Source of the DNA: Methanobacteriota archaeon | GTDB taxonomy: Archaea > Altiarchaeota > Altiarchaeia > IMC4 > QMZM01 | NCBI GenBank assembly: GCA_903930485.1 | Contig: CAIYYO010000231.1 | Span: forward strand, 1-6,078 | Reading direction: 5' to 3' | Length of the DNA: 6,078 nucleotides | Part shown: one piece after another, positions 1 to 5,362 of the stretch | Numbering within the stretch: the first letter of the stretch is position 1 | How the letters are laid out: every line of letters begins with the position of its first letter | Notes under the pieces: model-generated | Told to the model about the DNA's origin: nothing | Databases searched by the model: none | The model's input: the letters and a program-made list of their open reading frames with translations, nothing else | Position numbers and translations under genes: made by a program

Positions 1-239
1 AAGCACAGGACTCGCTTTAGGTTGCTTGCCGGAGACTGGGGGTTTTCTCCCGTGACGAGTCGCCTGAAAATCTTTACGCCCGCTTTGTTCTCGCGTTCCG
101 GAAGCCCTTTGAAATGTGACGTGAGGACTGAAACGTCCACTCCCGCCCTGGCCAGGTTCTCTGCCATAAGCGACCCTGATATCTCTCCGCCGCCCATGAC
201 CTTTGGCTGCCAGTACTCTGAGACGTAAAGAACCTTCAC
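1..239 (-). CDS. Glycosyltransferase, GT4-like, N-terminal fragment (cut by the left window edge)
   Basis: Reading leftward from a GTG at 239-237, the frame stays open to the window edge (79 whole codons). The protein begins (M)KVLYVSEYWQPKVMGGGE, a beta strand followed by a glycine-rich loop (residues 16-18) and an acidic residue, then an amphipathic helix and VSVLTS (about 37-42). This is the usual start of the N-terminal Rossmann half of GT-B glycosyltransferases of family GT4, which transfer a sugar from a nucleotide donor to a growing glycan at the cytoplasmic membrane face. GTG is the only plausible start: a stop (TAA) lies two codons upstream in frame, and the upstream ATG runs into a stop after two codons. 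No SD motif precedes it, and the T-rich tract at 256-270 fits a leaderless transcript. The donor-binding C-terminal half is outside the window, so donor and acceptor are unknown. Confidence 0.85.
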   Translation of the reverse strand, partial: MKVLYVSEYWQPKVMGGGEISGSLMAENLARAGVDVSVLTSHFKGLPERENKAGVKIFRRLVTGENPQSPASNLKRVLC

Positions 240-255
240 GTATAGTTATTAGGCC

Positions 256-270
256 ATAAAAACTAAAAAG
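256..270 (-). promoter_or_regulatory. Putative archaeal box A promoter for the leftward glycosyltransferase
   Basis: On the minus strand this tract reads CTTTTTAGTTTTTAT. It lies about 17-31 bases before the GTG start at 239. Archaeal TATA (box A) elements sit about 25 bases before the transcription start, so initiation at or near the GTG would give a leaderless mRNA. This agrees with the lack of an SD motif. It is an inference from position and base composition only. Confidence 0.4.
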
Positions 271-286
271 GTGCTGCACGGGAGTG

Positions 287-297
287 ATATTTAATTT
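287..297 (+). promoter_or_regulatory. Putative archaeal box A promoter for the methyltransferase-flippase pair
   Basis: The sequence ATATTTAATTT contains a box A-like core, TATTTAAT, at 288-295. Its centre is about 27 bases before the ATG at 319. The bases between it and the ATG contain no SD motif, so a leaderless transcript starting at or just before 319 is the simplest reading. It faces away from the leftward T-rich element at 256-270, making this gap a divergent promoter region. Confidence 0.5.
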
Positions 298-318
298 CCC
301 GGTATCAATAAGTAAGCA

Positions 319-999
319 ATGGAAAAGGAGGCGTTTCAGGAGGACAAATACAACCGCGGTCCTTATCACTGGATGCAGATAGGCGCACCAAAGATACAAT
401 ACGACCTTAGAGCCAGCATCGCGCTAAGATTCCTTGGAGACCTGAAGGGAAGGAAGGCTTTAGACATAGGCTGCGGCGACGGCAAATTCACCTCAGACAT
501 ACTCAATACGGGGGCAGAAGTGCAGGGAGTCGACGTTTCCGAAAAGGCCCTCAGGTTCGCTCAAGTGCTGGTACCTGAAGCATCCTTCCATAAGATGGAC
601 GCTACGAAACTTGATTTCCCTTCCGAGAGCTTTGATGCCGTAACGCTGATGGACGTGATAGAGCATTTCCCTGACGAGATGGCCGCAAAGGTGATCGATG
701 AGGCTGCAAGGGTTCTGAAGGCCAGCGGAACGATAATCGTCTCCACCCCGAGCACCAACCTGTGGATGCAGGAAGCGCACTATCGGCACTATACAGAGAA
801 GACGATACAGGAAACAATAGGCAGGAAGTTTGAATCCGTAAAGGTCACAGGATACGTACGTACCTCCATGTTTTATAGGAAGATCATGAAGTACCAGAAT
901 TATCCGGTCATGTCGCGCATAGCCAGGGGCATATCAAAGGAATGCGCTCCTTCAAAGGCCATCTATCTTATTGCCTCGGGCATCAGGAAAAAGCCTTAA
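319..999 (+). CDS. Class I SAM-dependent methyltransferase
   Basis: 226 residues, a normal size for a single-domain class I methyltransferase. Motif I, ALDIGCGDG (47-55), is the SAM-binding glycine loop. The acidic residue ending strand 2 is D72 in GVDVS. D94 sits where the adenine-contacting acid is expected. The post-motif stretch TLMDVIEHFPDE (109-120) carries the DVIEH typical of the UbiE/UbiG-like Methyltransf_11 type. After strand 5 (GTIIVSTPS, 137-145) comes HYRHYTEKTI (154-163), common in glycan-cluster members. There is no membrane segment, so it is probably cytosolic. Its place beside a flippase and glycosyltransferases suggests it methylates a sugar, either on the nucleotide donor or at the end of the glycan; acceptor and position cannot be read from sequence. 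The ATG at 319 suits the box A spacing. The flippase follows after 31 bases, probably on the same transcript. Confidence 0.9.
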   Translation: MEKEAFQEDKYNRGPYHWMQIGAPKIQYDLRASIALRFLGDLKGRKALDIGCGDGKFTSDILNTGAEVQGVDVSEKALRFAQVLVPEASFHKMDATKLDFPSESFDAVTLMDVIEHFPDEMAAKVIDEAARVLKASGTIIVSTPSTNLWMQEAHYRHYTEKTIQETIGRKFESVKVTGYVRTSMFYRKIMKYQNYPVMSRIARGISKECAPSKAIYLIASGIRKKP

Positions 1000-1030
1000 T
1001 CTTAGGCAAAAACCAAAAATAATAAGAAAG

Positions 1031-2605
1031 ATGGCAGATTATACCAAGAAAGCCGTCAGAGGGGCCGGCATAATATTCTTAATGACGGTAGCATCCTATT
1101 TTCTGGGATACGTGTTCAGGATACTTCTTGCAAGAGGTTTCTCCCTCAACAACTCCGGCTATCATCCGACAGACATATTCGATTACACTCGCCACCTCAT
1201 TGCCGCCCAAGGCGATCCCTCGAGCTACGGCCTCGTGTATTCCATAATTTCCTTTTTCGGCCTGTTCTCCATAGTCATGAACCTGGGACTGCGGGCTGCG
1301 CTTCTGAAATACACCGCAGAGTATAAGGCCACAAACCAGCTCGCCAAAGCCAAAGGCGTTTTCATCATAGTTTCCTCCATAACCTTTCTGCTTTCGGCCA
1401 TCATATGCGGCGCCATAATACTTTCTTCTTACCAGATAGCCAATACCTACCTCGCCAACTATCCCCAAGACGCGGGATTGAAATCAGCCCTCCTCCAAAT
1501 CTACGCCGTAGGAATTATCTTCTCATCGATAATCCTGGCGCTGCGCGGGATCCTGAACGGCTTCCAGAACATGAAGTACTACGCTTCTGCCGACCTCACC
1601 AAATCAGTCGTATCCACGGCCATCACATTCATCCTCCTCTACATGGGCGCAAACCTGATGGCGCCGATGCTCGGTTTCACGTTGACTTACGTGTTCTTCC
1701 TGCCCGCGATATACTTTTACGTGCTGCTCCGCAAGGCCTTCCCGGAGTTCCTGAAAATAAAGGCCGAGATAAACAAGCCCCTCGTTCAAAAACTGTTCGG
1801 CTTCGGCCTTGCAACGACCATGATGGATGCGGCCCAGACAATAACGGGATATACCGATACAGTGATACTGACCTACTTCAGGACTCCCACTGAAGTGGGA
1901 TACTACAACGTCGCATCGCCGACCCTGAAGCTCTTGAGCGTAGTGGGCGCGACGATAATCCCAGTCCTCGCTCCTATGTCCTGCGAGCTCTGGGCGACCG
2001 GAAAGAAAGACCAGTTGAACAAGGGATTCAAGCTGCTGTATAAATACGTCCTCATAATCATCCTCCCGCTCGTGCTGGTGGTGGCCATTTACGCCGAGAC
2101 CATAGTAAGCGTCCTCTTCGGCGCAAACTTCGCGCCAGCAGGCATCGCTCTAAGGATACTGGCCATAGCATACCTCCTCGAGATATTCGTGTCGGTCAAC
2201 AGCTCCATCCTAGCGTGCATAGACCACCCAAAGGAGGCCGGAAAGATCGCAGTCTACGGTTCAGGCGTGAACCTGACTGCCAACCTCCTTCTCATCCCGG
2301 TCTACGGCATAGCGGGCGCAGCAGTTTCGAGCCTGCTCGGGTCTGCGGCGGTTTTGGTCATGTCGATACAAAAAATCAAGAAGTATACGTCATTCACGCT
2401 GCCTTGGAGGGACATCTCGGTCCTGGCCTTGTCGACCGTATTGATAGTCGCGTCGGCTTATGCGTTTAACGTCGCGATAAATGACATTACACTGCGGATT
2501 TTGTCGACCCTGATCGTCGGAGGACTGATCTACGGCATCATGCTGCTGGTTTCGAAGACTCTGACGATCGAGGAGGTCGTGTCCCTCGCCAGGCGGGTGA
2601 GATAA
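1031..2605 (+). CDS. Polysaccharide flippase, Wzx/RfbX-like (MVF/MATE superfamily)
   Basis: 524 residues, mostly hydrophobic, with about 12-14 predicted transmembrane helices (for example around 11-35, 66-90, 107-133, 154-176, 193-230, 337-358, 371-392, 406-446, 462-482 and 487-507). The pattern matches the COG2244 polysaccharide flippases: an N-terminal amphipathic stretch leading into helix 1, YGLVYSIISFFGLFS with LGLRAALLKY in helix 2, LRGILNGFQN near 171-180, the YTDTVILTYF segment (274-283) and the C-terminal GIAGAAVSSLLG (426-437). Such proteins move lipid-linked oligosaccharides across the cytoplasmic membrane. I chose ATG 1031 because it directly precedes the expected MADYTKKAVRGAG start; the longer frame opens only at a TTG (971) inside the preceding gene and adds a polar, unlikely tail. 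No clear SD is visible. A loop of about 30 residues between helices 1 and 2 (36-65) looks enlarged. Its stop lies 4 bases from that of the opposing operon. Confidence 0.9.
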   Translation: MADYTKKAVRGAGIIFLMTVASYFLGYVFRILLARGFSLNNSGYHPTDIFDYTRHLIAAQGDPSSYGLVYSIISFFGLFSIVMNLGLRAALLKYTAEYKATNQLAKAKGVFIIVSSITFLLSAIICGAIILSSYQIANTYLANYPQDAGLKSALLQIYAVGIIFSSIILALRGILNGFQNMKYYASADLTKSVVSTAITFILLYMGANLMAPMLGFTLTYVFFLPAIYFYVLLRKAFPEFLKIKAEINKPLVQKLFGFGLATTMMDAAQTITGYTDTVILTYFRTPTEVGYYNVASPTLKLLSVVGATIIPVLAPMSCELWATGKKDQLNKGFKLLYKYVLIIILPLVLVVAIYAETIVSVLFGANFAPAGIALRILAIAYLLEIFVSVNSSILACIDHPKEAGKIAVYGSGVNLTANLLLIPVYGIAGAAVSSLLGSAAVLVMSIQKIKKYTSFTLPWRDISVLALSTVLIVASAYAFNVAINDITLRILSTLIVGGLIYGIMLLVSKTLTIEEVVSLARRVR

Positions 2606-2609
2606 GGGC

Positions 2610-3500
2610 TTAATCAAGCGTCTTCAGGTATTTCTCCAGGGTCTGTTCCTCTCTGAAACCCAGGGCCTTGAGCCTTTCGTTATTCGCGCAGATGAACGGC
2701 GGCTCGTTCAGAGGCGTGTCTTCGGGAGCGAATGATACGAGGTCCGCTCTCCCAAGTATCTTGCCTATGCGCATCACGAGATCTTTTACGCGCACAGGAT
2801 TCCCGGACCCGATGTTGTAGATCGATGTCTTGTCTTCCTTCAGGAGGCAGACGAATGCGTTCGCCACGTCGTCGACGTGGAGATAATCTCTTATCTGGAG
2901 GCCGTGAGTCCTTGCCTGGAAGCGCTTGCCGTTCTTTAGGCTGTTTATGACCTGGGGGACAAGCCTGCCGGGATGCTCGTACGGACCGTAGAGGTAGAAT
3001 ATCCTCGCCCAAAGGAATGGAGAATCGTTCATAAGAGCAAGCCTCGAGCCGACGGTCCTCAGAGCAAGCTTGCACGCCGAGTATAGATGCACGGGCTTTT
3101 CGGGCGTGGATTCGGACAGGTAGCCGTAACCGGTGTCGTACTCGAAGCACGTCCCTGCCGCGATGACCTTGCAGCCCGGGACCTCGTAAAGGAACCTGAT
3201 GAAATCTATCCCGTATTTCAGGTGCTCAAGGTTCTCAGTGCTGGCCAGATAGCTTTTGGGCTCGGCATACCATGCGAGATGATAAACCACGTCGGGCTCG
3301 ATCTCCTTCACCTTGTCGCGATAGGAATCAGGCTGCATCAGGTCCGCGTTTATGAACTCAATGTCTTTTCTGACGTCCATGAGCCGCGAGACGTCGTCGT
3401 CTTTCGACAGGACGTAGACGTCCCCCATTCCTTTCTCGACCAGCCTGCGCACTAGAGCGGAACCCACGAAGCCGTTGCCTCCGGTAACAAGTATTTTCAT
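2610..3500 (-). CDS. NAD(P)-dependent epimerase/dehydratase, extended SDR (likely nucleotide-sugar 4-ketoreductase)
   Basis: 296 residues. It begins MKILVTGGNGFVG, the GxxGxxG Rossmann fingerprint (residues 7-13). The catalytic set is visible: T117 in AAGTCFEY and the YxxxK pair Y140/K144 in YSACK. RDYLHVDDVANAF (204-216) and RIFYLYGPYEHPGRLVP (167-183) are standard nucleotide-sugar SDR segments, with YNIGSG (228-233) near the C-terminal substrate lobe. The family includes 4-epimerases, 4,6-dehydratases and 4-keto reductases. The slightly short length and the GTCFEY motif resemble reductases such as CDP-abequose/paratose synthases. Being last in an operon after a C-methyltransferase and a 3,5-epimerase, it most likely reduces the 4-keto group at the final step; that is inference. 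The start overlaps the upstream stop by 4 bases (ATGA), and GAGGGG at 3509-3514 could serve as its SD. Confidence 0.88.
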   Translation of the reverse strand: MKILVTGGNGFVGSALVRRLVEKGMGDVYVLSKDDDVSRLMDVRKDIEFINADLMQPDSYRDKVKEIEPDVVYHLAWYAEPKSYLASTENLEHLKYGIDFIRFLYEVPGCKVIAAGTCFEYDTGYGYLSESTPEKPVHLYSACKLALRTVGSRLALMNDSPFLWARIFYLYGPYEHPGRLVPQVINSLKNGKRFQARTHGLQIRDYLHVDDVANAFVCLLKEDKTSIYNIGSGNPVRVKDLVMRIGKILGRADLVSFAPEDTPLNEPPFICANNERLKALGFREEQTLEKYLKTLD

Positions 3501-4039
3501 TTCTTTCGCCCCTCAGCCAAAAGAGGCCAGCTTTTGTCTTTCTCGGACATATCGGTGACCTTGAGCGGCCATCGTATGCCGAACAAAGGATCGTCCCACC
3601 GCGCGCCCGACGAGTGCTCAGGCGAGTAGTATTCCGTCATCAGGTACTGCATCACGCAGCCGTTCGCGAGAGTTTGGAATCCGTGAGCCAGGCCTTTAGG
3701 GATATACATCATCAGTTTGTTCTCTTCAGAGAGTTCCTGTGCAGCGAATTTCCCATAGGTCGGCGAGTCTCTTCGGAGATCGACTGCGACGTCGTAGACG
3801 CGGCCTTTCAGGCACGATACTATCTTGTCCTCTGCTTTGAGGTCTTTTTGGTAGTGCATGCCTCTGACCGCTCCTTTCCGTTTGGTCAGCGACTGGTTCA
3901 TCTGCGCTATCGTAAAATCTATGCCTTTTTCCGCCAGTTCTTTTTTGCAGAAAGTCCGTGTAAAGAACCCGCGCCCGTCTGTCTTAAGTTCCGGCTCAAT
4001 GACGTAGACGCCTTCCAGACCAGTCTTCCTGAAAAACAT
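3497..4039 (-). CDS. rfbC: dTDP-4-dehydrorhamnose 3,5-epimerase family protein (RmlC-like cupin)
   Basis: 180 residues, the normal RmlC length. The conserved catalytic set is present: R59 and H62 in VRGMHYQ, K72 in DKIVSCLKG, H119 in YIPKGLAHGFQTL, Y132 in QYLMTEYYSPEH, and D168 in SEKDKSWPLL, where the His-Asp base pair partner is expected. GARWDDPLFGIRWP (145-158) is the family signature. The enzyme epimerises C3 and/or C5 of an NDP-4-keto-6-deoxyhexose in the cytosol. Fold and catalytic residues are clear. The true substrate is less so: beside a sugar C-methyltransferase it may act as a 5- or 3-epimerase in a branched-sugar pathway rather than in L-rhamnose synthesis, and no RmlA, RmlB or RmlD is clearly present. 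It follows the C-methyltransferase by 6 bases without a clear SD and overlaps the next gene by 4, so translation is probably coupled. Confidence 0.9.
   Translation of the reverse strand: MFFRKTGLEGVYVIEPELKTDGRGFFTRTFCKKELAEKGIDFTIAQMNQSLTKRKGAVRGMHYQKDLKAEDKIVSCLKGRVYDVAVDLRRDSPTYGKFAAQELSEENKLMMYIPKGLAHGFQTLANGCVMQYLMTEYYSPEHSSGARWDDPLFGIRWPLKVTDMSEKDKSWPLLAEGRKK
3509..3514 (-). promoter_or_regulatory. Possible SD site inside the epimerase gene, for the SDR gene
   Basis: On the minus strand GAGGGG lies 8 bases before the ATG at 3500, within the last codons of the epimerase gene. It can pair with the conserved 3' end of 16S rRNA. With the ATGA overlap it suggests coupled translation of the SDR. 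Confidence 0.4.
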
Positions 4040-4045
4040 TTTTGG

Positions 4046-5278
4046 TCAGATTACCCTTGCTTCTGGCACGGGTATTATGAATTTGCCTCCCGACTCCCTG
4101 AAGGCGTGCTGCTCTTTCATTATCTCCTCTGCGAAGTTCCAGGCGAGTATGAGAACGTAGTCAGGCTTGTCCGCCAGAAGCCTGTCCGGATGGACGACTG
4201 GTATGTTCGTCCCGGGCGTGTATTTGCCCTGCTTGTGCGGGCTCTTGTCCACTATGTAATCCAGTATGTCGGGGCCTATGTTGCAATAGTTGAGAAGCGT
4301 GTTCCCTTTCGCTGCAGCCCCGTAGCCGGCGATCCGTTTTCCCTCGGACTTCAGCTTGTATAGCAAGCTTAGGAGCTTGACCCTTGAGTTCTGGACCTTC
4401 AACGCGAATTCGACGTACGGCTTCGACGTACCTAGGTCGAGCTTTTTTTCGAGTTCGATCATATCTGTAAGTTCTTTTGTCTGCCGATGCTTTGCATCCT
4501 TCCTGCAGGCGAATATCCTTATGGATCCGCCGTGTATCTTCGTCCTCCTTGCGCCAAATATTCGCAAGCCACTGTCGCTGAAGAGCCGCAAAAGGGGTGT
4601 AAGAGACAGGTAGGACAGGTGCTCGTGGTATATCGTATCATATTCGGCGCGGTCGAGAAGGTCGACGAGGTAGGGGGACTCTATTATGATAACTCCGTCT
4701 TTGTCGAGCAGGGCCTGGAAGCCCTTCATCACATTCTTCAGGTCGTCTATGTGGGCGAAGACGTTGGTTCCGATTATCATCGCGGCTTTTCCCTTTGTTG
4801 CTGCTATTTTTTCCGCAACCTTCGGGGTAAAGAAGTCGACGACTGTCTCTATGCCCGCAGCCTCTGCAAGAGGCGCTATATTTTCCGCAGGTTCCACGCC
4901 AAGCGTCCTGACCTTGTATTTCTTGAAGTTCTTCAGCAGTGTGCCGTCGTTGCTTGCCATCTCCACAATCAGCGAGTCCTTTGGCGGATTAAACTGTTTG
5001 ATTGCATCATCCACGAGGGTTTCAAAGTGCTTGCACAGCTGGTCTGATGTCGAAGAAACATAGATATAGTTCTTGAACATTATCTCCGGAGAAACGACTT
5101 CGAGCAGTTGGACGAAGCCGCATACCGGGCAGAAGCCCAGGTTTAGGGGATAGAATGCCTCCGGCTCGGAAAGTTTCTCCTTGTCAAGGAAGCTGTTTGC
5201 CAGGGGCGTGCGCACGAGCGACAAGACCGTCTCAAGGCGTCCTGAACATATCCTGCACCCGTTTACTATCTTAAGCAT
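4046..5278 (-). CDS. Sugar C-methyltransferase, SAM-dependent, with N-terminal zinc site (TylCIII/NovU/TcaB9-like)
   Basis: 410 residues, typical full length. Three parts are visible. (a) A zinc-binding N-domain (Methyltransf_13 type) with C8-x2-C11 and C50-x2-C53, and TPLANSFL (24-31) between them. (b) A SAM-binding core: EMASNDGTLLKNF (106-118) as motif I, GVEPAENIA (127-135), NVFAHIDDL (172-180) and YDTIYHEHLSYLSL (213-226), whose Y217, E219 and H220 match the Tyr/Glu/His catalytic set described for TcaB9, where His is the general base. (c) A C-terminal domain (Methyltransf_14 type) with HGGSIRIFA (249-257), IAGYGAAAKGNTLLNY (316-331) and VDKSPHKQGKYTPGTNIPV (343-361). The family puts a methyl on C3 of NDP-4-keto-6-deoxysugars via an enediolate. 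All key residues seem intact. It is first in the three-gene leftward operon, with its own SD (5286-5290) and box A (5317-5325). Substrate nucleotide and stereochemistry are unknown. Confidence 0.92.
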   Translation of the reverse strand: MLKIVNGCRICSGRLETVLSLVRTPLANSFLDKEKLSEPEAFYPLNLGFCPVCGFVQLLEVVSPEIMFKNYIYVSSTSDQLCKHFETLVDDAIKQFNPPKDSLIVEMASNDGTLLKNFKKYKVRTLGVEPAENIAPLAEAAGIETVVDFFTPKVAEKIAATKGKAAMIIGTNVFAHIDDLKNVMKGFQALLDKDGVIIIESPYLVDLLDRAEYDTIYHEHLSYLSLTPLLRLFSDSGLRIFGARRTKIHGGSIRIFACRKDAKHRQTKELTDMIELEKKLDLGTSKPYVEFALKVQNSRVKLLSLLYKLKSEGKRIAGYGAAAKGNTLLNYCNIGPDILDYIVDKSPHKQGKYTPGTNIPVVHPDRLLADKPDYVLILAWNFAEEIMKEQHAFRESGGKFIIPVPEARVI

Positions 5279-5285
5279 CTCTCTT

Positions 5286-5290
5286 CTCCC
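5286..5290 (-). promoter_or_regulatory. SD site of the C-methyltransferase gene
   Basis: On the minus strand GGGAG sits 7 bases before the ATG at 5278, good spacing for a ribosome binding site. It supports this start. It also contrasts with the other operon-leading genes here, which appear leaderless. Confidence 0.55.
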
Positions 5291-5316
5291 TAGTTTCGTT
5301 TTTATTTGTCTGCTAT

Positions 5317-5325
5317 CTTATAACC
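5317..5325 (-). promoter_or_regulatory. Putative box A promoter of the leftward deoxysugar operon
   Basis: The minus-strand sequence GGTTATAAG contains the palindrome TTATAA (5318-5323), centred about 42 bases before the ATG. Transcription starting about 25 bases downstream, near 5295, would leave a leader of about 17 bases that just includes the SD. Because TTATAA reads the same on both strands, it might also serve the divergent gene. Confidence 0.45.
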
Positions 5326-5330
5326 TGTGA

Positions 5331-5341
5331 AATTAATTATT
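5331..5341 (+). promoter_or_regulatory. Putative box A promoter of the rightward GT2 gene
   Basis: AATTAATTATT lies with its centre about 27 bases before the ATG at 5363, the expected distance for a leaderless archaeal transcript. A second AT-rich element, TTTATAAA (5349-5356), is too close to that start to act as its box A. The assignment is by position only. Confidence 0.4.
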
Positions 5342-5362
5342 GTAATGCTTTATAAAAATAGG

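Noticed and set aside
22..228. 68-codon plus-strand open frame at the left edge
   Set aside because: It is opposite the GT4-like fragment, which has a recognisable GT-B N-terminus; the plus-strand product resembles nothing.
971..1030. 20-residue N-terminal extension of the flippase starting at TTG 971
   Set aside because: It overlaps the preceding methyltransferase gene by 29 bases, uses a rare start and adds a polar basic tail; ATG 1031 gives a normal flippase start.
1405..1893. 162-codon open frame within the flippase in another plus-strand frame
   Set aside because: The product is rich in Arg, Pro and His with no hydrophobic pattern, as expected for a frame-shifted reading of a membrane protein gene.
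2608..2619. GCTT-AATC-AAGC hairpin at the convergent junction as a terminator
   Set aside because: The stem is only 4 base pairs and no T-run follows on either strand, so it cannot be supported as a terminator.
3614..4363. 249-codon plus-strand open frame opposite the epimerase and the C-methyltransferase
   Set aside because: It spans two well-supported minus-strand genes whose motifs are intact, its product has no recognisable domain, and its composition (many Val, Phe, Arg, His) is typical of an antisense shadow.
4487..5047. 186-codon plus-strand open frame opposite the C-methyltransferase
   Set aside because: Lies wholly inside a clear gene on the other strand; no motif and no promoter or ribosome site of its own.
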